The notes under the pieces: model-generated
What the model saw: only the letters and a program-made list of their open reading frames with translations
What the model was told of the DNA's origin: nothing
Database searches by the model: none
Shown here: positions 1-5,904 of the stretch, piece by piece
Layout of the letters: every line of letters begins with the position of its first letter
How positions within the stretch are numbered: position 1 is the first letter of the stretch
Made by a program: the position numbers and the translations under genes
From: an uncultured Lachnospiraceae bacterium
GTDB taxonomy: Bacteria > Bacillota > Clostridia > Lachnospirales > Lachnospiraceae
Assembly: GCA_910578405.1 (NCBI GenBank)
Contig: CAJTQO010000071.1
Location: forward strand, 1-6,420
Reading direction: 5' to 3'
DNA: 6,420 nucleotides

Positions 1-48
1 GCACAAATCTCCCACAAACTGTAACGCACATCTTGGGGAAAGCAATTT

Positions 49-168
49 TCAAACAGGCTCTAGAGATTTAAAAGACATATCAACTGAAACCTGATAATCA
101 GAAAATGCCTGTATAAACGCTTCGTATATACGAACAGAATCTGTATTTTCCAATATCCGGCACTCCAT
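49..168 (-). pseudogene. Truncated GNAT-family N-acetyltransferase (N-terminal fragment)
   Basis: The ATG at 166-168 follows a good ribosome binding site (TAGGAAAAAT just upstream) and opens a 39-residue reading frame that stops at TGA 49-51. The peptide starts MECRILENTD and contains AFSDYQVSVDMSF (residues 21-33). That pattern is familiar from the N terminus of a GNAT acetyltransferase subgroup (AFSDYQV followed by a D-x-P/S-F element), which transfers acetyl from acetyl-CoA to amines. The acetyl-CoA binding core, which should follow over another 100 or more residues, is missing. After the stop, the reading frame of the first 39 codons gives nothing GNAT-like, and the +1 frame is open to the window edge but also does not look like the GNAT continuation. 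The break may therefore be a rearrangement rather than a point mutation. The fragment begins 21 bp after the SnoaL-like gene and is probably on the same transcript. The family call rests on recall of the motif. Confidence 0.55.
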
Positions 169-189
169 ATTTTTCCTAAAATGTCATAA

Positions 190-546
190 TTACTCTATTG
201 GAAGATTGTGCTGTTTCAAAAATGAAAGCTTATCCCAATAGCCTCGTTGGAATATAATTTTCCCATTCACTGCCTGAAAAAAACCACACCCCCGTAACCC
301 CAAGGGATCACGCCATTCTAGGATTGCCCATTGTCCATCCTCAAAAATATTTTCTACGATAGCTGTCATATCCGCTGTTGAAAATTCGGCTATGAACATG
401 GTACGGATTGCCTCAATCCCTACTACCGGCTCATTCGCTACTTGGTGATTCGTTGCATTTTCATGGTAAAGCGCTGTAATCGCTTCCACATCACGCCTAT
501 TGAATGCGTCTACCCATAACTGAACAACTTCTTTCGGTCTTAACAT
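190..546 (-). CDS. SnoaL-like / NTF2-like superfamily protein (118 aa)
   Basis: A complete gene for a small cytosolic protein of the SnoaL/NTF2-like cone-fold superfamily. Members include polyketide cyclases, ketosteroid isomerase-like enzymes and many proteins of unknown substrate. The opening PKEVVQLWVDAFNRRDVEAI (residues 4-23) is the typical first helix pair, followed by LYHENATNHQ, the region that usually lines the pocket. GIEAIRTMF (about 43-51) is the next helix, and the second half holds the strands ending in GQWAILEWRD and GKIIFQRGYWDKLSF. The length of 118 aa is normal for a single-domain member. The start at 544-546 is supported by AGGAGG ten bases upstream and by a promoter at 580-608. 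There is no signal peptide or membrane segment. The GNAT remnant lies immediately downstream. No particular reaction can be assigned: the family is functionally broad and I see no diagnostic catalytic set. Confidence 0.85.
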   Translation of the reverse strand: MLRPKEVVQLWVDAFNRRDVEAITALYHENATNHQVANEPVVGIEAIRTMFIAEFSTADMTAIVENIFEDGQWAILEWRDPLGLRGCGFFQAVNGKIIFQRGYWDKLSFLKQHNLPIE

Positions 547-579
547 CTCTATTTTTCCTCCTATGCTCCGTATGCTTTC

Positions 580-608
580 ATTATATCAAAAAGCAAGTCA
601 AACGTCGA
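580..608 (-). promoter_or_regulatory. Candidate sigma-A promoter for the SnoaL-like gene
   Basis: On the minus strand a perfect TATAAT (-10) lies at 580-585, preceded by TGA to give an extended -10 (TGnTATAAT). A -35-like TCGACG (4 of 6 matches to TTGACA) lies at 603-608 with a 17-bp spacer. The start of transcription would be about 20-25 bp upstream of the AGGAGG site at 557-562 that serves the ATG at 546. The promoter sits at the broken 3' end of the pseudogene at 611-1023, so the SnoaL-like gene seems to be expressed independently of it. Confidence 0.6.
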
Positions 609-610
609 CT

Positions 611-1023
611 ACGGTGTTTTTCTCCCATGCTCTCTCGAAAATGTTTTCCAGTTGCAATCTCAAGCATCTCCGGTATTCCCTGTGACGCATCTGCCTTTGC
701 CTTCGCATTTGCGCCTTTCAGAGTATGCATATATCTGGAACCAGTATACTCATCCGGCTGTCCTTTCCCAAATGTATATAATATCCTTTGTGTCGGCGAT
801 TTCATAAAACTCACCTACATATGCTTCAAGACATACTTTCACATTATTTCAATCCACGGACCTGCCCTTTTGTATTTGATTGTTCCGCTATCGCTTCATT
901 GCCATCAACGCCAAACGCCTGATACATCATTTCTTCATTGCTATTATCCAGAGCAATGTTTATGAAAATATCACCTTCTGCATATGACATCTTATCAGCG
1001 CCCTTTTCCTTAAATCCAGCCAT
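611..1023 (-). pseudogene. Decayed fragment of a mobile-element polyvalent-type protein
   Basis: No single frame is open here, but three consecutive frames join into one plausible polypeptide. Frame 1 runs from ATG 1023 through MSYAEGDIFINIALDN and NEEMMYQAFGVDGNEAIAEQ. It shifts near 858-867 into a frame reading SVD-stop-NNVKVCLEAY, where TGA at 849-851 replaces an expected TGG (Trp). That frame continues YVGEFYEIADTKDIIYI. An extra T at 770-772 shifts it again into GKGQPDEYTGSRY and then ASQGIPEMLEIATGKHF, ending near 614 (GEKH). Removing the shifts gives DIIYI-GKGQPDEYTG, a smooth join. The reconstructed segment resembles, from memory, domains in very large multidomain proteins of Firmicute integrative conjugative elements and phages (LPD-type polyvalent proteins). 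In those, GIPEMLEIATGKHF precedes a Trp/Tyr-rich core that is absent here. The fragment is truncated at both ends and very unlikely to make a functional product. Confidence 0.6.
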
Positions 1024-1165
1024 ATAAAAGAACCTTTAAAGGGGAATATAAGCTCTTTAAAAATTCCTTATTTGTATCCCATATTGCAATGTTCTTATAT
1101 AGCAAAGACGCACTGCATGGCATGAAGATTATTCTGAAACTGCTTATTTGCGGACTCTGGAAATT

Positions 1166-2341
1166 TTAATATCTCAATACAGTGACTTTGTAACGGTATC
1201 CATTATTCTCCAGTAATTCTTCCCCCCAGAATACCACTGCCTGATCACTTACAATCTTTATCTCGTTCAGACTTTCATAATTATCATTATACAGGACAAC
1301 GGGCTGTCCATCGACTTTTCCATCCACAATACGCGCACCGCTAATCTGATACATGGAATAATTAACCCATTCCATCAAAAACATATGATCTCCGTTTGCA
1401 CATACATAAGTGAAGGGAGCATAAGTTCCCTCGTTACCCGATACCAGTTTTGTTTTTACCGGCTGCGAACGGATATCCTCAATCAGATAAATGTCCCCGC
1501 TCTCCTCCTGGACAAAAAGTCCAGCCTGCGTATACCTTATAGGACAGGCAGGCGTCTTTGAATATTCCGGCAGCGCTTCCACGGTGGCAGTATCCGACAG
1601 GAGCAGCCAATTATAAGACATATTACTGTCAAATGCACTGAGCTGCTCCCGCACATATATCTCAGAGCCGTCAGCATTGGGACAGACGCTCCTCCATGCG
1701 CGTCCATTTCCCTTCATCTGAAACGAAACTACTGTATATCCAAAGCCCTCCTCCGGGACAGTTTCCATCTCATAGCGGGTCACCCGCCATTCCTTGTAAG
1801 CGTCTCCGCTATCGCCGTTCTGCCAGGAAAAAAGCATAGCGCCATCATCACTCCAGATATAGGAAAAGTTCTCCTCCTGCCCCTGCCATCTGTGAAGAAT
1901 CTGTCGGATCCCCTGACTCGGACAAAAGACAATCAGATTCATCTCCTCCCCGTCCTGCACTTCATAGGAAAGATAACCTCCACCTGGGGCGATTGATACA
2001 TTTGCCAGAGAACGGTCGTCCACAAAAACACTGCTTAAGACGGTATCTTCCCTTGTGTCAATAGCCTGATAGACATATCTGCCATCTTCTTTTTTCAGCA
2101 GGCAGAGCGTATCTGTCCCCACACCTCCCCAGGCCAGACAGAGTACATTCTCTGCATTGCCGCTGCCAATGTACTGCTGGATATGAGCGAAACGAAATTT
2201 TTCCGAATCCATTACCTGATTCTCCAACGGAGGAAGGACAATGGTCTTATCCTGTTCTCCCACGCCGCAGCCGCTTAAAACTGCCGCTGTCAGAATCCCT
2301 CCCCAAAAAACAATACAGCGTTTATGTTTTCTTCGCTTCAT
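1166..2341 (-). CDS. Predicted beta-propeller lipoprotein linked to the two-component system
   Basis: A 391-aa exported protein. The N terminus MKRRKHKR is followed by a hydrophobic segment and lipobox L22-S-G-C25, so a lipid-anchored mature form from Cys25 on the outer face of the membrane is expected. The rest contains spaced strand-turn repeats like those of TolB/PD40 or WD40-like propellers: NVSIAPGGGYLSYEV (about 114-128), YIWSDDGAMLFSW (161-173) and SVCPNADGSEIYVRE (218-232). Each is a variant of the (S/W)-x-(P/D)-D/G-G-x-x-(I/L) blade start. The degree of match is modest, so the fold is inferred and the blade number is not known. The ATG at 2341 has GAAAGGA about eight bases upstream. 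It lies 39 bp after the kinase stop with no terminator between, so it is the third gene of the regulator-kinase operon. It may bind a cell-envelope ligand or modulate the kinase, or it may be an output; the sequence does not decide. No strong terminator is visible after its stop at 1166-1168. Confidence 0.75.
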   Translation of the reverse strand: MKRRKHKRCIVFWGGILTAAVLSGCGVGEQDKTIVLPPLENQVMDSEKFRFAHIQQYIGSGNAENVLCLAWGGVGTDTLCLLKKEDGRYVYQAIDTREDTVLSSVFVDDRSLANVSIAPGGGYLSYEVQDGEEMNLIVFCPSQGIRQILHRWQGQEENFSYIWSDDGAMLFSWQNGDSGDAYKEWRVTRYEMETVPEEGFGYTVVSFQMKGNGRAWRSVCPNADGSEIYVREQLSAFDSNMSYNWLLLSDTATVEALPEYSKTPACPIRYTQAGLFVQEESGDIYLIEDIRSQPVKTKLVSGNEGTYAPFTYVCANGDHMFLMEWVNYSMYQISGARIVDGKVDGQPVVLYNDNYESLNEIKIVSDQAVVFWGEELLENNGYRYKVTVLRY

Positions 2342-2380
2342 ATTCCCATTCCTTTCGCCCTGCTTTTAGACTTTCTTATT

Positions 2381-3880
2381 CTACTCCACCGCCGGAAAAC
2401 AGATGGTAAATACAGTTTCTTTACCGGGAATGCTGGCCGCCTTAATGTATCCCTGATGTTCCTCCATAATCCTGGCGGCAATGGAAAGTCCAAGGCCGGA
2501 ACTTCCCAGCTCTCTTGACAACCCCTTATCCGCCCGGTAAAACGGTTCAAAAATCGATTCCAAATCATCTTTCCGGATTCCCTGCCCCTGATTGGATACC
2601 GCGACCTGAACCTGCCCGCCTTGTCTTGTGAGCCGAATATGAATCGGCTTTCCCGGTTCTCCGTATTTGATGGCATTGTCAATCACATTAATCAGCGCCT
2701 GCCGTATCTTATCTTCCTTCCCGGTCACAGGAAGGTATTCTTTTGTCCCTTTCAGCGTCAGCGTATTATCATAACGGTTTGCTTTAATCTTCATGGTTTC
2801 CGTGACATTCTCCACAATCTCTGCCAGGTTCAGCCGTCTCGCCTCTTCTGCATCCGCCTTATCTTGCAGCTCCAATAGCTGTACCACCATTCGGTGAAGC
2901 CGGGTACTCTCCTTCAGTATGTGTCCTGTTGCGGTATAAAACAACGCTTCGTCTCCGGGTCCATTTTTCTCCATCAACTGCGCATACCCGGAAATAGTGG
3001 TAAGGGGTGTCTTTAATTCATGGGTTACATTATTGTAAAATTCCTGACGGCTGCTCCACAGCGTGAGAATGCGGTCTTTGTCATCCCGAATCTTTTGAAA
3101 CTGTTCCTCTGTTACCTGAAGCATTTCCATATAATTTGAACACAATTCGCCAATCTCATCCTTGCGCCCCTGAAGCTGCAGCTTATTCAAAATCATGCTT
3201 CCTTGTCTGCCGTCAGCCAGATGGGTGGAAATCTCACTGGCCGCCTGACTCAGTCTGCGGATGGGCAGCAGTATCCGATAGACTGTAAACCAGATAATCA
3301 GACAAATCAGCGTAAAGACCGCCACTGTAATCCAGACCATCCGTTGCATGGCATCCGACTGTCCCCTATATAATTCCCCATAATCAAAAAAACTGCTGAT
3401 AATCCCGATAAACTGCCCATTGAGGTTCACAGGCATGGAAAAATACACCTCACATTGGCCGCCGTTTCCATAGCGGACTAAAAAGACGCTTTCCTGTTCT
3501 CTGGCCCGTGTAAAATCCTCCTGCTCCTTGCGTAATTCAAAAGCCTTTGCATCCCCTGCCAGCAGCGTTCCCTCAGGATTGCAGAGAAAAATCCCGCTAT
3601 ATCCGGCATTACTTAACTGCTCTTCGATCTCGTTCTTATACAGTTGAAAACTGACGGCATCCACCCTGCTGTCCTTTAACAACAGCGTCTGCTGCACATA
3701 GAGCAGACTGTTATCACGCACCCGCTGCATCTCCTCCGTGATTTGCTTTTCAATTTGATACCGCATCTGTATTCCCACAAAGTAAGCGACCAAAAGCATC
3801 CCGACAACCCCAGGAAGCACAATCCAAAGGCTGCTGCGAAATAAAATACTGTGAAAAAAACTACGTTCCTTCCGGTGCAT
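2381..3880 (-). CDS. Membrane sensor histidine kinase (HAMP-HisKA-HATPase, 499 aa)
   Basis: A transmembrane kinase that should autophosphorylate a histidine and pass the phosphate to the regulator encoded just upstream. Order: short cytosolic N terminus, TM1 about 17-39, extracytoplasmic sensing region about 40-180 (contains YSGIFLCNPEGTLLAGD and YFSMPVNLNGQFIGI, reminiscent of a PAS/Cache-like fold), TM2 about 181-203, HAMP about 204-258, and coiled linker. The H box is FYNNVTHELKTPLTT with phospho-acceptor His287. The ATPase has the N box around N398/N402 (INVIDNAIKYG), a G1-like NQGQG at 430-434, the F box IFEPFYRADKG, and G2 GSSGLGLS at 459-466. The G1 motif begins with Asn rather than the commoner Asp, a substitution seen in other kinases. 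I start it at ATG 3880 (MHRKERSFF), not further upstream. The upstream codons lie inside the regulator gene, while this ATG overlaps that gene's stop by 20 bp and has GGAG/GGGG 12 and 7 bases upstream, which suggests translational coupling. Confidence 0.93.
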   Translation of the reverse strand: MHRKERSFFHSILFRSSLWIVLPGVVGMLLVAYFVGIQMRYQIEKQITEEMQRVRDNSLLYVQQTLLLKDSRVDAVSFQLYKNEIEEQLSNAGYSGIFLCNPEGTLLAGDAKAFELRKEQEDFTRAREQESVFLVRYGNGGQCEVYFSMPVNLNGQFIGIISSFFDYGELYRGQSDAMQRMVWITVAVFTLICLIIWFTVYRILLPIRRLSQAASEISTHLADGRQGSMILNKLQLQGRKDEIGELCSNYMEMLQVTEEQFQKIRDDKDRILTLWSSRQEFYNNVTHELKTPLTTISGYAQLMEKNGPGDEALFYTATGHILKESTRLHRMVVQLLELQDKADAEEARRLNLAEIVENVTETMKIKANRYDNTLTLKGTKEYLPVTGKEDKIRQALINVIDNAIKYGEPGKPIHIRLTRQGGQVQVAVSNQGQGIRKDDLESIFEPFYRADKGLSRELGSSGLGLSIAARIMEEHQGYIKAASIPGKETVFTICFPAVE

Positions 3881-4571
3881 ACTTATACCCCACTCCAAAT
3901 ACTGTAACAATGGATTCTCCCGCACGGAGCTTCTTCCGAAGACGCTGTATATGCATATCCACCGTTCTGGTATCCCCCGCATATTCATAGCCCCAGACAG
4001 CATCCAGCAGCCTTTCCCTGGTAAAAACCTGCCTTGGATGACGGGCCATCCACAGTAACAGATCGAATTCCTTTGGCGTCAGTTCCACCTGCTCCCCGTC
4101 CTGGACAACAGTCCTCTCATTTTCATAAATCTGGCCGCCCGGAATACTGATTCGCTCTCTCTTTTCCAACCCAACGGTTTTCTGAAACCGCCTTAGAACC
4201 GCCCGGATGCGGATATTGACCTCCCTTAAGTCAAAAGGCTTGGTGATATAATCATCGGCTCCACAGGACATCCCGTACACCTTATCTTCAATGGCTCCCC
4301 GTGCCGTCAGCATAATCACAGGAATATCATATTTATCCATCATCAGCTTTAATAAATCCACTCCGCTAAAGTCGGGAAGCATCCAGTCCAAAAGCGCAAG
4401 CTGCGGTTTAAACGCTTCCATCGCCAGCATTCCCTGGGCTCCGGTATAAGCGCATTTTACGGTAAATCCTTCCCGGCACAGGTCATATTTTAAAAGATCC
4501 GCAATGGGCTTTTCATCTTCTATGATGAGTATCCGCGTTTTACCGGCATCTATTTCTCCCACTCGTTCCAT
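3861..4571 (-). CDS. OmpR/PhoB-family response regulator (236 aa)
   Basis: A cytosolic DNA-binding regulator, the partner of the overlapping kinase. The receiver domain (about 13-125) has the acidic pocket E18/D19 (ILIIEDE), phospho-acceptor D62 (LLDWMLPDFSG), switch T89 (VIMLTARG) and invariant K111 (DDYITKPFD). The effector domain (about 143-234) is a winged helix: VELTPKEFDLLLWMARHP, then RLLDAVWGYEYAGDTRTVDMHIQRLRKKL as recognition helix region, ending in the wing GVGYKYAPE. The length is typical of the family. I prefer ATG 4571 (MERVGEIDAG). It has AGGAAGG seven bases upstream and gives the usual short lead into the receiver. An in-frame ATG at 4613 would add 14 residues, but it lies inside the 37-bp repeat array and has a poorer site. 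The target genes are not visible, but autoregulation through the leader is plausible. Confidence 0.95.
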   Translation of the reverse strand: MERVGEIDAGKTRILIIEDEKPIADLLKYDLCREGFTVKCAYTGAQGMLAMEAFKPQLALLDWMLPDFSGVDLLKLMMDKYDIPVIMLTARGAIEDKVYGMSCGADDYITKPFDLREVNIRIRAVLRRFQKTVGLEKRERISIPGGQIYENERTVVQDGEQVELTPKEFDLLLWMARHPRQVFTRERLLDAVWGYEYAGDTRTVDMHIQRLRKKLRAGESIVTVFGVGYKYAPEGT

Positions 4572-4578
4572 CCTTACA

Positions 4579-4600
4579 CCTTCCTGCCCGCCCTGGCGGG
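4579..4600 (-). promoter_or_regulatory. Ribosome binding site with adjacent GC-rich hairpin, response regulator leader
   Basis: The Shine-Dalgarno AGGAAGG is at 4579-4585, seven bases before ATG 4571, and it decides the start of the regulator. One base further upstream, 4587-4600 is the palindrome CCCGCC-AG-GGCGGG. In RNA it can form a tight hairpin of at least five G-C pairs with a four-base loop. The hairpin does not cover the Shine-Dalgarno site but abuts it, so it could affect ribosome access or mRNA stability. The regulatory role is inference. Confidence 0.5.
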
Positions 4601-4784
4601 TCTTCCATTTCATTCTTGAAAGCGCCTTTCCAAAAGGTCTTTCATTTCATTTTTGAAAGCTTCTTTCCAAAAGGTCTTTCATTTCATTTTTGAAAGCTTC
4701 TTTCCAAAAGGTCTTCCGTTTCATTTTGGAAAGCTTCTTTCCAAAAGGTCTTTCATTTCATTTTTGAAAACACCTTTCCCAAAG
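4601..4784 (-). repeat. Five tandem 37-bp hairpin-forming repeats
   Basis: Five head-to-tail units with an exact 37-bp period start at 4601, 4638, 4675, 4712 and 4749 (the last is 36 bp and the most diverged). The units at 4638 and 4675 are identical. The others differ at several positions, for example CC for TC and GCGCC for GCTTC. Each contains an inverted repeat. In the 4712 unit it is a perfect 10-bp stem (TTTTGGAAAG at 4724-4733 against CTTTCCAAAA at 4737-4746) around a 3-base loop, and the 4638 and 4675 units have one mismatch. The period is not a multiple of three and stops occur in the minus-strand frames, so this is not a coding repeat. The array lies between the candidate promoter and the regulator gene, so it is probably transcribed as the 5' leader. 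Confidence 0.92.
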
Positions 4785-4788
4785 TATA
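4783..4788 (-). promoter_or_regulatory. Possible -10 element for the two-component operon
   Basis: TATACT on the minus strand, preceded by GA, sits directly upstream of the 37-bp array. No good -35 is present at 16-18 bp (the best sequence there is TAGCTT). It is the most promoter-like site between the terminator at 4943-4972 and the regulator gene, so some promoter must lie in this stretch. If it is used, the whole repeat array is in the leader RNA. An activator, possibly the regulator itself, might compensate for the weak -35. Confidence 0.25.
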
Positions 4789-4942
4789 TCTGATACCACA
4801 GCAGAAAGCTATACATCGTCCATATTTTTTTGCTGCGATTACTTTCCCTGTCCTGCGTTCCTCCAACAGCTTACAAAAACACTCACTATGAAATGTTACC
4901 ATGGACAGCTTTTGTATGATTTAATTGATATTAAATACGAAA
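4789..4942. other. Intergenic region without a recognised gene
   Basis: This stretch separates the lipoprotein terminator from the repeat array. A minus-strand frame from ATG 4902 to TGA 4753 could give a 49-residue, cysteine-rich, basic peptide, but it has no ribosome binding site and its last codons are inside the repeat array. I therefore do not call a gene. A GGAGG at 4862-4866 (minus-strand sense) has no good start codon after it. Any promoter for the two-component operon should lie here or just downstream. Confidence 0.4.
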
Positions 4943-4972
4943 GAGCGTTCATTGTTTTTCCAACAAACGCTC
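4943..4972 (-). terminator. Rho-independent-type terminator after the lipoprotein gene
   Basis: On the minus strand, GAGCGTT (4966-4972) pairs with AACGCTC (4943-4949). An inner TGTT/AACA pairing extends the stem across a small bulge, and TTTCGTATTTAA follows. The T-run is broken, so strength is uncertain. The hairpin begins 23 bp after the stop codon of the 234-aa lipoprotein and separates it from the two-component operon. Confidence 0.6.
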
Positions 4973-4995
4973 TCCTGTCTTAATGGGAAATCTCT

Positions 4996-5700
4996 TTACT
5001 GCCCACCCATTGATACTGCAAAGGTATCTGCTATTAACGGCAATAATGCTCCCCACCCTTCTTCCGCTTCAATAGGATAGCAATAATTAACTCCCCATAC
5101 ATCATTTTCAAATTCATTAAGCCTGACTTTATATATCACCCCACCTTCCTGCCTGGTCATATCAGAATTTTCCAACGTATAGCCATCACTTTCCAATTCC
5201 CCCTTAACTTGAGCAATAGTTTTATCTTCATAGTGAGTTATCCAAATTTGAACCTGACCATTCAGCACAATCTGTCCGTCAAACACACCTGTCCATGCAT
5301 CGGATGCGTGCTGCTGCCAGTCTCCATCTGTTAAATAAATGACATATCCTTCTCCCGCAAAAAGTGTGGCGGACATTTCGTCCATCTCACCCTCTCTCAT
5401 AATCTTAAGGACAATTTTATCCTCTTTTTCCACTTTCTCCACTCTTTCTTCTTTCTCTGCTTTCTCTTCTGAAGCTTCAGGCGCTGGCGTATCTTCCAAT
5501 ATGACATTATCAGCCGTGGAATCCTCAACAGGCAGAATATTTTCACTTTCTGATTGCTCTGACTGAGCAGATACAACCTCCGCATTTTCTTTTGTCATCG
5601 AGCAGCCTGTCATCGTTCCAATACTAATTGTGAAAACAACTGCGCATATCCATATGGAAATCTCCTTTTTCTTCGCTTTTTTTATAAATATTTTTTTCAT
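4996..5700 (-). CDS. Lipoprotein with acidic linker and a conserved C-terminal domain (234 aa)
   Basis: An exported lipid-anchored protein of unknown function. A strongly basic N terminus (MKKIFIKKAKKK) precedes a hydrophobic segment (about 14-29) and a lipobox ending T31-G-C33. Residues 34-100 are a low-complexity linker rich in Glu, Lys, Ser and Pro (for example EKAEKEERVEKVEKED at 79-94), as expected for a wall-spanning spacer. The folded part, about 104-230, has SATLFAGEGYVIYLTDGDW, QIWITHYEDKTIAQVKGEL, and a Trp/Tyr-rich end NDVWGVNYCYPIEAEEGWG. I recall related domains in exported proteins of Lachnospiraceae, sometimes near anti-sigma genes, but cannot name the family. The start at 5700 has GGAGG ten bases upstream. 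Only 42 bp separate it from the stop of the asnB remnant, with no usable promoter in between, so it probably depends on the asnB-side promoter. Confidence 0.85.
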   Translation of the reverse strand: MKKIFIKKAKKKEISIWICAVVFTISIGTMTGCSMTKENAEVVSAQSEQSESENILPVEDSTADNVILEDTPAPEASEEKAEKEERVEKVEKEDKIVLKIMREGEMDEMSATLFAGEGYVIYLTDGDWQQHASDAWTGVFDGQIVLNGQVQIWITHYEDKTIAQVKGELESDGYTLENSDMTRQEGGVIYKVRLNEFENDVWGVNYCYPIEAEEGWGALLPLIADTFAVSMGGQ

Positions 5701-5742
5701 AGCGCTCTTTCCTCCGTAATAATATGTCGATAAAAAGTTCTT

Positions 5743-5868
5743 TTAGCCCACCGCTTCAAAGCTGACACCGCTCCCGTCAGGCCCGCGATACCAAATTACC
5801 CGCATCATACGCTCCAATACCTGCTCCCTCTCTGCCGTATCCCCAGGAAACCTACATATCCCACACAT
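5743..5868 (-). pseudogene. asnB: asnB remnant: N-terminal 41 codons of glutamine-dependent asparagine synthetase
   Basis: The frame from ATG 5868 reads MCGICRFPGD, then EQVLERMMRVIWYRGPDGSG, and ends at TAA 5743-5745. This is the start of the Ntn-type glutamine amidotransferase domain. Cys2, exposed after removal of Met1, is the catalytic nucleophile, and RGPDGSG is the conserved segment near residue 33. Position 6 is Arg where Gly is usual (MCGIxGF). A full enzyme has roughly 500-650 residues, and the rest of the glutaminase domain and the whole ATP-using synthetase domain are missing. The start is intact: AGGAG lies eight bases upstream. After GSGV the sequence quickly departs (SFEAVG) and stops, so an internal deletion or recombination is likely, leaving the start fused near the lipoprotein gene. 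It cannot be an active synthetase. A retained role as a translated leader is possible but unproven. Confidence 0.8.
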
Positions 5869-5904
5869 AACACATTCTCCTTTGTCCTTTATTTCCATAG
5901 AGAT

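Noticed and set aside
596..602. TTGACT as -35 for the TATAAT at 580-585
   Set aside because: The spacer would be only about 10 bp; the TCGACG at 603-608 gives 17 bp.
504..965. 153-codon open frame on the plus strand
   Set aside because: It runs antisense through the promoter of the SnoaL-like gene and the decayed element gene, has no ribosome binding site, and its product is a hydrophobic/cysteine-rich string with no family features.
1033..1042. Palindrome CCTTTAAAGG upstream of the decayed element gene
   Set aside because: A ten-base AT-rich palindrome is common by chance and has no clear promoter context.
3881..4003. Longer kinase with 41 extra N-terminal residues
   Set aside because: Those codons lie wholly inside the response regulator gene and give a sequence unlike a kinase N terminus; ATG 3880 has a ribosome binding site and the usual overlap.
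4675..4748. 25-codon frame across two repeat units (reads MKRKTFWKEAF)
   Set aside because: The 37-bp period changes frame in each unit and stops occur in two of three frames, so the peptide-like look is a by-product of the repeat.
4601..4784. CRISPR array
   Set aside because: The units are directly adjacent without variable spacers; this is a plain tandem repeat.
4753..4902. 49-codon minus-strand frame rich in Cys, Lys and Arg
   Set aside because: No Shine-Dalgarno site, and its last codons are inside the 37-bp repeats. Chance open frame is more likely.
5719..5724. TATTAT as a -10 for the 234-aa lipoprotein gene
   Set aside because: The start of transcription would fall in the ribosome binding site at 5711-5715, and no -35 is present.
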